Shown here: positions 41,792 through 49,276 of the stretch, piece after piece | How positions within the stretch are numbered: position 1 is the stretch's first letter | How the letters are laid out: each line of letters starts with the position of its first letter | NCBI GenBank assembly: GCA_017551515.1 | Contig: JAFZLK010000091.1 | Span: forward strand, 1-49,276 | Origin: Bacteroidales bacterium | GTDB lineage: Bacteria; Bacteroidota; Bacteroidia; Bacteroidales; ML635J-15 | Reading direction: 5' to 3' | Length of the DNA: 49,276 nucleotides | The notes under the pieces: model-generated | What the model saw: the letters and a program-made list of their open reading frames with translations, nothing else | What the model was told of the DNA's origin: nothing | Database searches by the model: none | Made by a program: the position numbers and the translations under genes

Positions 41792-42835
41792 ATGGACTTT
41801 GATTTGAAAGATATTCGTCAGCTTTCGATGTCAGAACTCGAAAGTTTTCTTGTCGGTATGGGTGAGAAAAAGTTTCGTGCCACGCAGCTATGCGAATGGA
41901 TATGGAAGAAAGGCGCAGAAAGTTTCGAGGAGATGAGCAATATTCCCAAACCATTGCGCGACAAGCTGTCCGAAATTTTCCGTTTCGCGAATGTCGCTTG
42001 CGTATATTCTGTGGCATCTGTTGATGGAACATGCAAATTTCTGTTCGAGACTGCCGACTGTTGCCGCTTCGAGGGAGTTTTGATTCCAAGTGCCGACAGG
42101 GTGACTGCTTGCATATCAACGCAAGTGGGTTGTCAGATGGGATGTGCCTTCTGTGCTACGGGGCAACTCGGTTTCAAGCGTAACTTGACATCGGGTGAAA
42201 TTTTCCATCAGGTGTTTTCTCTGAACAGACTTTCGTCTGAAATTTTCGGATTTCCGTTGTCTAACATTGTCATTATGGGAATGGGCGAACCGCTTATGAA
42301 TTATGAAAATACCCTTGCCGCAATCAATATGATATGTTCGTCTAACTCGATGGGAATGTCACCACAGCGGATAACTATGTCAACCTGTGGCATCGCACCG
42401 CAAATTAAGCGGTTGGCTGATGATGCAATACGTTTCAATCTTTCCATCTCGCTTCATTCGGCAATAGATTCAAAGCGCAACGAAATTATGCCTATAAATC
42501 GCAAGTACAACCTTGCGCTCTTGTCCGATGCAATACAGTATTTTCATGCTAAAACAGGCAGTCGCATTACATACGAATATCTTATGTTAGGCGGTGTCAA
42601 CGACAGTATCGACGATGCCCGTGCACTGACAGAATTTACCAAGGTGTCACCATGCAAAATTAACATCATCGAGTACAATCCTCATCCTGGCGATACTTTC
42701 AGAAGAACTAACAGCGATTCGTTAGAAAAATTTATAAGGCATATTGAAAGTTGTAATATTGTGGTAACGATAAGGAAATCAAAGGGATTAGACATTGCGG
42801 CTGCTTGTGGGCAACTTGCAAATATGAAAAAATAG
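41792..42835 (+). CDS. rlmN: dual-specificity 23S rRNA/tRNA methyltransferase RlmN
   Basis: 347 residues, radical-SAM enzyme that methylates C2 of A2503 in 23S rRNA and A37 in some tRNAs. Radical-SAM site CQMGCAFC, GMGEPLMNY, and the methyl-carrying Cys near the end (AACGQL). The N-terminal helical domain is also present (QLCEWIWKKG). Confidence 0.97.
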   Translation: MDFDLKDIRQLSMSELESFLVGMGEKKFRATQLCEWIWKKGAESFEEMSNIPKPLRDKLSEIFRFANVACVYSVASVDGTCKFLFETADCCRFEGVLIPSADRVTACISTQVGCQMGCAFCATGQLGFKRNLTSGEIFHQVFSLNRLSSEIFGFPLSNIVIMGMGEPLMNYENTLAAINMICSSNSMGMSPQRITMSTCGIAPQIKRLADDAIRFNLSISLHSAIDSKRNEIMPINRKYNLALLSDAIQYFHAKTGSRITYEYLMLGGVNDSIDDARALTEFTKVSPCKINIIEYNPHPGDTFRRTNSDSLEKFIRHIESCNIVVTIRKSKGLDIAAACGQLANMKK

Positions 42836-42895
42836 TTTTTCTCTTTCCAAAAAAACATATATCTTCGCAACTTATTTACGTAAATAATATTTGAG

Positions 42896-44470
42896 ATGAA
42901 GAAAATATTTTTGTTTGTTCTAACGGTTTGTCTGTGTGCAGCAGTAAATGCGCAGCAGAAACCGACAGCCAATTTCGGTTACGATAAGGACATCACCCTT
43001 GATGAAGGCAACGACTATGTAAGGATGATTGGTGGCGATTCGGATGGATTCTTCGCCATAAGGATGGATGCCGAGGACAAGTTGTGGCTCGAATATTTTA
43101 ATGCCGCATCGCTTGTACGCGAATCGTCAGCGCAGATAATTCTTCCTGTTGTTGATGGAAACCAGACCGAATATGTTGAATCGTTCTATGTTGACGGACA
43201 GGTGATTCTGTTTACTCAGGTCGAGGATTTTCTGAAAAAGGAAAAGCTTTTGTACATACAGGAACTTGGAAAGAGCGGACAGGTAATGGGCGAGCCGCGC
43301 GTTATTGGAAAGCTCACAAATCAGAATATGTCGGCCGATTTCAATGTCCGCCTCACGCCTAACGGACAGAATATGTTCGTATGGTACAACCGTCCGTTCC
43401 AGACTTACAACGAGGAGCCGTTCTATTTCAAGATGTACAACTCGAACCTCAGGGAAGTGTATAATAAGCAGATAAAACTTCCGCTCGTAGGACAGGCTTT
43501 TGCAATCGAAAGCATCAAGATTACAAATAGCGGTAGCGTGTATATGCTCGTCCGCATAAGTCCTACAGAGGCTCAGCTCCAGAAGATGAAGATCATAACC
43601 TACGATTACAAAATGCTTGTGTTCAATCCAGCAATGGAAGACATAACTACATTTGATGTCAAGGATAAGAAGCTCGTCCTTGTGGATGCAATTTTCGGAA
43701 TCGACGACAACGACAACATTGATGTTTACGGATTCCTCGTTCCAAAAGGCAAGACAACCTATCAGGCAATATTTCACCAGAAATATGATGTAAAGGAAAA
43801 GAAACCTATCAACGCAAGAGATTCGAAGAAAGCATGTTATACTTTCCAAAAGACCGAGGTTCCTGCTTTCAATGCTGAGCGTCTGAGCAAGATTATGGAT
43901 CAGAAGTACGACTATCAGCTTCTCGATGTGCTTTATCTTACCGATGGTGGTTCTGTTGTGATTGCTGAGCACAAGAATTATTGGAAAGACTCTATTTTCG
44001 ATCCGCAGACAAGAGAGACCATATATAACGAATATTATCGCTTCAACGATGTGCTTGTAGCATATAGTAGTCCTCTCAATAATATGGATTGGATGGTTAG
44101 GATTCCGAAGAGTCAGTACAGTTGGAACGACTATGGAAAATATTCGTCTGTTGCTACATATGCAATAGGCGAGAAGATTTTCCTTTTCTACAACGACAAT
44201 GCCAAGAACCTTACAAATCTTGAGGCTGGCGAATCTAAGGCTAACCTTAATGGAGACAAGTATAAGGAAATCACTTCGCCCGACCGCAACGGTTTTGCCA
44301 TTGCTGTTTCAATTTTCTCCGATGGCGCTGTTTCGGGACAGGCATTGTTCCCCAAGAGTAACAAGAAGAGCAAGATAATACCAGAGCTTTTCCAGGAATA
44401 CAATGGAACACATTATATGTTCACACGCAACGGAAAGAAGTGCAAGTTTGCAATGTTTAACCCAGAATAG
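42896..44470 (+). CDS. secreted protein, unknown function, 524 residues
   Basis: Signal peptide ending NAQ (about 20). The mature part reads as many short beta strands with repeated Asp/Gly turns (IGGDSDGFFAIRMD, ITNSGSVYMLVRIS, LTDGGSVVIAEHK, VSIFSDGAVSGQALF), suggesting a beta-propeller exposed in the periplasm or outside. No T9SS sorting domain and no lipobox. Similar proteins are common in Bacteroidales without known role. Ends in a strong terminator. Confidence 0.7.
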   Translation: MKKIFLFVLTVCLCAAVNAQQKPTANFGYDKDITLDEGNDYVRMIGGDSDGFFAIRMDAEDKLWLEYFNAASLVRESSAQIILPVVDGNQTEYVESFYVDGQVILFTQVEDFLKKEKLLYIQELGKSGQVMGEPRVIGKLTNQNMSADFNVRLTPNGQNMFVWYNRPFQTYNEEPFYFKMYNSNLREVYNKQIKLPLVGQAFAIESIKITNSGSVYMLVRISPTEAQLQKMKIITYDYKMLVFNPAMEDITTFDVKDKKLVLVDAIFGIDDNDNIDVYGFLVPKGKTTYQAIFHQKYDVKEKKPINARDSKKACYTFQKTEVPAFNAERLSKIMDQKYDYQLLDVLYLTDGGSVVIAEHKNYWKDSIFDPQTRETIYNEYYRFNDVLVAYSSPLNNMDWMVRIPKSQYSWNDYGKYSSVATYAIGEKIFLFYNDNAKNLTNLEAGESKANLNGDKYKEITSPDRNGFAIAVSIFSDGAVSGQALFPKSNKKSKIIPELFQEYNGTHYMFTRNGKKCKFAMFNPE

Positions 44471-44495
44471 TATTTAGTTTATAATATGTGTATGA

Positions 44496-44525
44496 AAGAG
44501 GCGACCAAAAATCGCCTCTTTTTTT
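44496..44525 (+). terminator. terminator after the 524-residue secreted protein
   Basis: AAGAGGCGA and TCGCCTCTT form a 9-bp stem around CCAAAAA, followed by T. The gap from here to 44764 holds the promoter below and otherwise AT-rich sequence. Confidence 0.88.
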
Positions 44526-44678
44526 ATGGCGAAAATTTTTTAGACCATAAGATATAAATACTCTTTTTTTCAAAAAAATTACTTTTTTATCTCGACCCCA
44601 CGTTACTACAGATTGTATTATATTGCTACAGTCTGTTATTTTTTTGAATTTTTAATTCATTTAATCCTTGAATTTTCC

Positions 44679-44686
44679 TATTTTTG
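44679..44686 (+). promoter_or_regulatory. -7 promoter element of the giant surface protein
   Basis: TATTTTTG, about 78 bases before the first ATG at 44765. Confidence 0.6.
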
Positions 44687-44764
44687 CACGCTTTATTTTA
44701 ACTAGAATAATTTCTGATGTTTTGTGGAATGTAGGTTGGGATGGATGCCCATTGATTTATAGAC

Positions 44765-47700
44765 ATGATTAAAAATATTTATATGAGAAATAAGATACGC
44801 TTCACTTTTACTGTATTGATAGCAGTGCTGCTGTTGAGTGATGGTGTTTGTGCACAAGGTTTAGAAAATTATGAATTTACAACAGGAACTGGTGGAACTT
44901 TTCTTAATCCAGAATTTACAGAACTAATTTCAGCGGGAGGAGATAATGTTTCCGATTTGACAGAAATCGGCTTTCCTTTTGTGTATGACGGTATCGAATA
45001 TACGCACTTTTCGGCGAACATAAACGGCAGAATGAGACTGGGCAACAATGTTATTGATGGGGAGGGAGAGCCTCCTTTTTCTTATTCCAATTATGCAAAT
45101 AATACGCCTGCAATTGTAGCATTTGGACGGGATTGTAGTATAGGAGACAACGGATATGTTAAGACGGGCTTGTATAGTGACGGTGATAATAATGTAAGGG
45201 TGATTGAGTGGTTGTCGTCTGTGAATTATATGGATCATTACATTCAATTCCAGATACAATTGTTTCAAGGTACTAACGAAGTTAGGATTGTTTTTAGCGA
45301 TAATCCCAGTTATACAGAAACAGCTGGTAGTTATCAGATGGGAATTGGAAATGCTGTGGCAAACAAGTTTTGGTATATTGACCCTACATCTCAAACCGCG
45401 ACATTTTCTACAACTTATTTAGGGGGGTATAATCTTGATTATCCTGGAATTAGCAGGTATTATTCGTTTAAGTTGCCACAGTCTGCTGACGAAACTTTAT
45501 CTCTATTTTATTTCTGTGGTTTTGAGGATGCAGGCGAAAATGCCAATTGGATACTAAATAGTGGTAGCCAAACAAATAGCTGGTACATAGGCACTGCCGC
45601 CAATCATGGAGGAGAAAAAGGTATGTATATATCTAAAGACGAAGGAGCAAGCAATACATACAGTCCTACGGCAACATCATATTCGTATGCCTATCGGGAA
45701 ATAGACTTTACGGAAAATTCCCACTATCAGATAGAATTTGACTGGTTGGCTAATGGGCAGGGCAATTATGACTTCTCCAGGGCGTTCATAGTTCCTGCTT
45801 CTATTAATCCTAATTTATCGGCTGGTGTTCAAAATGGTATAACTGCGACAACCCTTCCCGATGGATGGATAGATGTAAGCAATGTGGGGAAAATGTCGGG
45901 GAAAACCGAATGGCAGCATAGTGTCGCAGAACAATACTTTGAAGCAGGGGCATACTATCTTGTTTTCTTATGGATGAACAACAATATGTATGGAAGCCAG
46001 CAATCTGCTGCAATCGATAATATTTTCATACGCGAGGTGATTTGTTCGTCTGTGGCAGATATAACAGTAACAGATATTACCGATGAATCGGCAAATATAA
46101 GCTGGACAGAACGTTCTTTATCAACAAGCTGGGAAATAATTATTTCGGAAACAGAGCTAGATGAAGACGAACTTGAAGGTTCGGCTTCATCTATAACTGT
46201 GGATGAACAGGCTTATTCTGCAACAGGATTAAGTCCTTATGTGGAATATTATGTCTATGTACGAGCAATATGCTCGGATGACGGCTATAGTGCATGGAGA
46301 AGCACGACTTTCAGGACACACGCAGATCTTTTGCAGGTTCCTTTTACATGTGATTTTGAGGATGCCGAAGAAAATTCGAAATGGGAATTAAGTGTTGGTG
46401 GTCAGACTAACAGATGGTACATTGGTTCGACCGTGAACAACGGTGGTGAAAACGGACTATATGTGTCAAGCGATGGCGGAGGGAATAATTCGTATGATAT
46501 ATATGCAACCTCATATTCGTATGCATATCGCGAAATAAGTGTAGAAAGAGACGGTTATCAGTTTGATTTTGATTGGAAGGCTTACGGAGATAGATATTAT
46601 GACTGGATGAGGGCATTTGTTGTACCAGCCTCATTAAATCCCGATTTTTCTGGAGGTAATAATAACGGAATGGATATAGAAGGAGAAAATATTCCTTCTG
46701 GATGGATAAATATCGGCACAGAAGAGAAAATGTGCATGAACAATAGCTGGCGGCACAATACAGCGTATGCTTTTCTGGAAAGTGGCATATATTATATAGT
46801 CTTCTATTGGTCTAACAACAACAGTTATGGCACAGGTCAGGCTTCTGGTATCGATAATATCACTATAAGCAAAGGTTGTCCATCTGTATCTTATATAACA
46901 TCTACAGAAATTACCTACGAATCGGCAACAATAAGTTGGACAGATAATAGTCAGTCTCAAAAATGGAAAGTAATTGTTTCGGAAGAAGAACTTGACGAAG
47001 AAGAATTGATTGACTTTGAAGCTACTATTGTTGAAGGAGAACCTGTATTTTCAACAACAGGGTTGAATCAAAATACCATGTATTATGTGTATATAAGCAC
47101 AAATTGTTATGATGATATATATGGCTTGTGGGAAAGTACAACATTTTATACACGACAAATCCCAGCTACACTTCCATATACTTGTGGATTTGAAGATGAA
47201 GCAGAAAATCTTTCTTGGAGTCTTAACAGGGGCGTGCAAACAAGTATGTGGTATATAGGAACTGCTGCAAACAATGGTGGAAATAGTGGATTGTATATTT
47301 CAAACGATAGTGGAGAAAATAATATTTACAGCTATTCGACATCATACGTATATGCTTTTCGTGAAATAAATATAGACGAGAGTGGGTGGCATTTGTTTGA
47401 TTTTGATTGGCATGCAAATGGATATTACAGTTATGATCTTATGCGGGCATTTCTTGTCCCTCATTCTCTAAGTCCCAATTTTACGGCTGGAGAAACCAAT
47501 GGAATGGGAACATACTGGAGTAGTCCCAGTAATAATCAGCCAGAAGGCTGGATAGACATTAGCAAGGAAGGGCTAATGAGAGAACAACCTGAGTGGCAGC
47601 ATAGCACCAATGTCATAAGCATTGAAAGCGGATTATACTATTTGGTTTTCTTTTGGAAAAACAGCATAGGTCCTTACAATCCACCTGCAGCTGTTGATAA

Positions 47701-49276
47701 TATTTTCATAAGCAAGGTAACTTGTCCTCCAATAATTGATATTACCATTGCGGATATTACAACAGAGTCTGCTACCATAAGCTGGAGTGAACGAGATGCT
47801 GCTGAAAGTTGGGAAATAATTGTATCTGACGAAGAACTTGGCGATGACGAACTTGATAATTATGGTGGTGCTGTAACAGTAACAGAGACTTCTTATACAG
47901 CAACAGGGTTGAACTATAGGACATCTTATTATGCTTATATACGTGCAGTTTGCGCAGTTGATGACTACAGCACTTGGGAAAGCGTTTCTTTCACAACTCT
48001 AAACATTCCAGCACAACTTCCTTATATATGCAATTTTGAGGATGAAGAAGAAAATGCCAACTGGACGTTAAACAATTCTGTTTTTGAGAATGGCTGGTAT
48101 ATTGGCGGTGCAGCCAACAATGGTGGTGAAAAAGGTCTGTATATATCAAATGATAATGGTGTAAGTAATATTTATAACACAAATCAAAAATCAAAAGTAT
48201 TTGCTTTTCGCGAGATCGAAGTTGCGGAAGCACAAGGGTATCAGATTGAATATGACTGGAAATCAAATGGATACGATTATTTTGATCATATAAGGGTGTT
48301 TCTTGTTCCAACAGCGATTGCCCCTGTTTTGTCAGCAAACGAACGGGACGGATACATATATGATGATACTCCTGCAAATTGGATAGATCTCGGAGAAGAA
48401 TCAGATATGTCGTGGCAAACGGAGTGGAAGCATACTACAATATTCAGGTCTATTGATGCAGGTACATATTACATTGTTTTCCTATGGGAAAACCAGGTCG
48501 ATATAGGAGAAAATCCTCCTGTCGCAATTGATAACATAAGTATAAGTACTTGTCCAATGGTAGCCGAACTTACGGCAACAAACATTACCACCGAGTCGGC
48601 AACCATAAGCTGGAGTGAGCGAGGTCAGGCAGAAAGTTGGAAAGTGATTGTTTCGGGTGTGGAACTTGATGCTACTGCACTTGAAAATTACGATGGCGCA
48701 GTGACAGTGACTGATACTTCGTATTCTGTAACAGGATTGAATTATAGAGCAACATATTACGTATATGTACGTGCTGTTTGTTCTGAAGACAATAAAAGTA
48801 TGTGGGGAAGCTATGCATTTAATACAATAAACATTCCAGTATCACTTCCTTATACATGCGACTTTGAGGATGAAGAAGAGAATGCTAACTGGACACTTGT
48901 CAATGGTTCCCAAACAAATAAGTGGTATATTGGTACTGCAGTAAATAACGGTGGAGAAAATGCTTTGTACATATCAAATGATGATGGCGAAAGCAATGAA
49001 TACACCAGCAGTTCATCATCATACGTATATGCTTACCGAGAAATAGGATTTGTCGAAGCTGGGGAATATCGGGTTAGCTTTGATTGGAAAGTATTGGGCG
49101 AAGAAGAAGATTTAATGAGAGCTTTTCTTGTTCCAACATCTATCAAACCCAATTTATCGGCAGGAAACTATAACGGAATGTATAGTTATGCTAACGGAGC
49201 TCCCATAGGTTGGATGGAATTAGGTGATGCAGAAACTATGTATGATCAAATAGACTGGCAGCAAGGTATATTTAAC
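44765..49276 (+). CDS. giant surface/secreted protein with choice-of-anchor-J and fibronectin-III repeats (3' end outside window)
   Basis: The frame stays open for 1504 codons to the right edge. A signal peptide (ending VCAQG; ATG 44783 is an equally good start) is followed by an N-terminal beta domain of about 210 residues (YEFTTGTGGTF, then FPFVYDG and NGRMRLGN). Five modules of 276-282 residues then begin at residues 251, 529, 807, 1089 and 1365, each starting with C-x-FEDxxEN-x-W and containing WYIG, NNGGE, LYIS and SYxYAxREI: a choice-of-anchor-J/cleaved-adhesin type domain. Each is followed by a fibronectin-III domain (ESATISWSE, then TGLNYxxxYYVYVRAxC). Such proteins are exported by T9SS and act in adhesion or as carriers of enzymatic domains; the sorting domain is expected beyond the window. 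Confidence 0.85.
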   Translation, partial: MIKNIYMRNKIRFTFTVLIAVLLLSDGVCAQGLENYEFTTGTGGTFLNPEFTELISAGGDNVSDLTEIGFPFVYDGIEYTHFSANINGRMRLGNNVIDGEGEPPFSYSNYANNTPAIVAFGRDCSIGDNGYVKTGLYSDGDNNVRVIEWLSSVNYMDHYIQFQIQLFQGTNEVRIVFSDNPSYTETAGSYQMGIGNAVANKFWYIDPTSQTATFSTTYLGGYNLDYPGISRYYSFKLPQSADETLSLFYFCGFEDAGENANWILNSGSQTNSWYIGTAANHGGEKGMYISKDEGASNTYSPTATSYSYAYREIDFTENSHYQIEFDWLANGQGNYDFSRAFIVPASINPNLSAGVQNGITATTLPDGWIDVSNVGKMSGKTEWQHSVAEQYFEAGAYYLVFLWMNNNMYGSQQSAAIDNIFIREVICSSVADITVTDITDESANISWTERSLSTSWEIIISETELDEDELEGSASSITVDEQAYSATGLSPYVEYYVYVRAICSDDGYSAWRSTTFRTHADLLQVPFTCDFEDAEENSKWELSVGGQTNRWYIGSTVNNGGENGLYVSSDGGGNNSYDIYATSYSYAYREISVERDGYQFDFDWKAYGDRYYDWMRAFVVPASLNPDFSGGNNNGMDIEGENIPSGWINIGTEEKMCMNNSWRHNTAYAFLESGIYYIVFYWSNNNSYGTGQASGIDNITISKGCPSVSYITSTEITYESATISWTDNSQSQKWKVIVSEEELDEEELIDFEATIVEGEPVFSTTGLNQNTMYYVYISTNCYDDIYGLWESTTFYTRQIPATLPYTCGFEDEAENLSWSLNRGVQTSMWYIGTAANNGGNSGLYISNDSGENNIYSYSTSYVYAFREINIDESGWHLFDFDWHANGYYSYDLMRAFLVPHSLSPNFTAGETNGMGTYWSSPSNNQPEGWIDISKEGLMREQPEWQHSTNVISIESGLYYLVFFWKNSIGPYNPPAAVDNIFISKVTCPPIIDITIADITTESATISWSERDAAESWEIIVSDEELGDDELDNYGGAVTVTETSYTATGLNYRTSYYAYIRAVCAVDDYSTWESVSFTTLNIPAQLPYICNFEDEEENANWTLNNSVFENGWYIGGAANNGGEKGLYISNDNGVSNIYNTNQKSKVFAFREIEVAEAQGYQIEYDWKSNGYDYFDHIRVFLVPTAIAPVLSANERDGYIYDDTPANWIDLGEESDMSWQTEWKHTTIFRSIDAGTYYIVFLWENQVDIGENPPVAIDNISISTCPMVAELTATNITTESATISWSERGQAESWKVIVSGVELDATALENYDGAVTVTDTSYSVTGLNYRATYYVYVRAVCSEDNKSMWGSYAFNTINIPVSLPYTCDFEDEEENANWTLVNGSQTNKWYIGTAVNNGGENALYISNDDGESNEYTSSSSSYVYAYREIGFVEAGEYRVSFDWKVLGEEEDLMRAFLVPTSIKPNLSAGNYNGMYSYANGAPIGWMELGDAETMYDQIDWQQGIFN

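Noticed and set aside
44930..48377. Several minus-strand open frames opposite the giant surface protein
   Set aside because: They are shadows of one continuous plus-strand frame with clear domain repeats; no signals or family features on the minus strand.

Overview
This window comes from a Bacteroidales-type (Bacteroidota) chromosome. Four signs point there. Genes are preceded by the Bacteroidota promoter signature (TTTG, about 20 bases, then TAnnTTTG), with AT-rich leaders that mostly lack Shine-Dalgarno sites. The left-edge protein ends in a type IX secretion (T9SS) C-terminal sorting domain. Lipoproteins and an outer-membrane barrel have typical Bacteroidota signals. Lone AAA ATPases of the DUF234/DUF4143 sort are abundant. 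No rRNA, tRNA or CRISPR array was seen.

The core genes are glnS-coaD (1442-3581), a TPR protein-ribH-lipoprotein group (6368-8200), upp (8646-9302), a nucleoid-associated protein (9352-10383), a YigZ/IMPACT protein (12810-13418), a PlsC-like acyltransferase overlapping a nitrilase-family amidase (15649-16957), a stand-alone EF-G (17329-19386), cvfB (31911-32750), der (34535-35839), a barrel protein-waaA-lnt run (36016-39646), and rlmN (41792-42835). Secreted or surface proteins lie at both edges: the tail of a T9SS cargo protein at 2-1276, and a giant protein built of choice-of-anchor-J/fibronectin modules from 44765 past the right edge.

The accessory DNA is in three places. A BsuBI/PstI-type restriction-modification pair (10431-12796) sits between two core genes. 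An AAA ATPase + DUF4276 pair (13682-15460) is bracketed by a perfect 16-bp direct repeat, one copy being the 3' end of the yigZ-like gene. The largest island, about 12 kb (19390-31771), lies between EF-G and cvfB. It holds a MntA/HepT toxin-antitoxin pair, a lone ATPase, a WYL-regulator remnant, a ParA-like ATPase overlapping a SIR2-domain protein (minus strand), and, divergent from it, a complete His-Xaa-Ser (Hxs) peptide-maturation operon: hxsD, the radical-SAM/SPASM gene hxsB, a secreted 145-aa protein with an HxS tail, the radical-SAM gene hxsC, and a small secreted peptide with eight tandem HxS triplets. A further gene remnant and two more lone ATPases follow.

The most interesting items are the Hxs operon with two different candidate precursors and a structured, terminator-containing leader; the ParA-SIR2 pair sharing its divergent promoter region; the habit of lone ATPase genes being bracketed by private palindromic repeats at both promoter and 3' end; and a probable small RNA on the minus strand at about 8232-8337 with a textbook promoter and terminator. 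Several long open frames begin upstream of, or inside, their own promoters; I have moved those starts downstream and say so in each entry.
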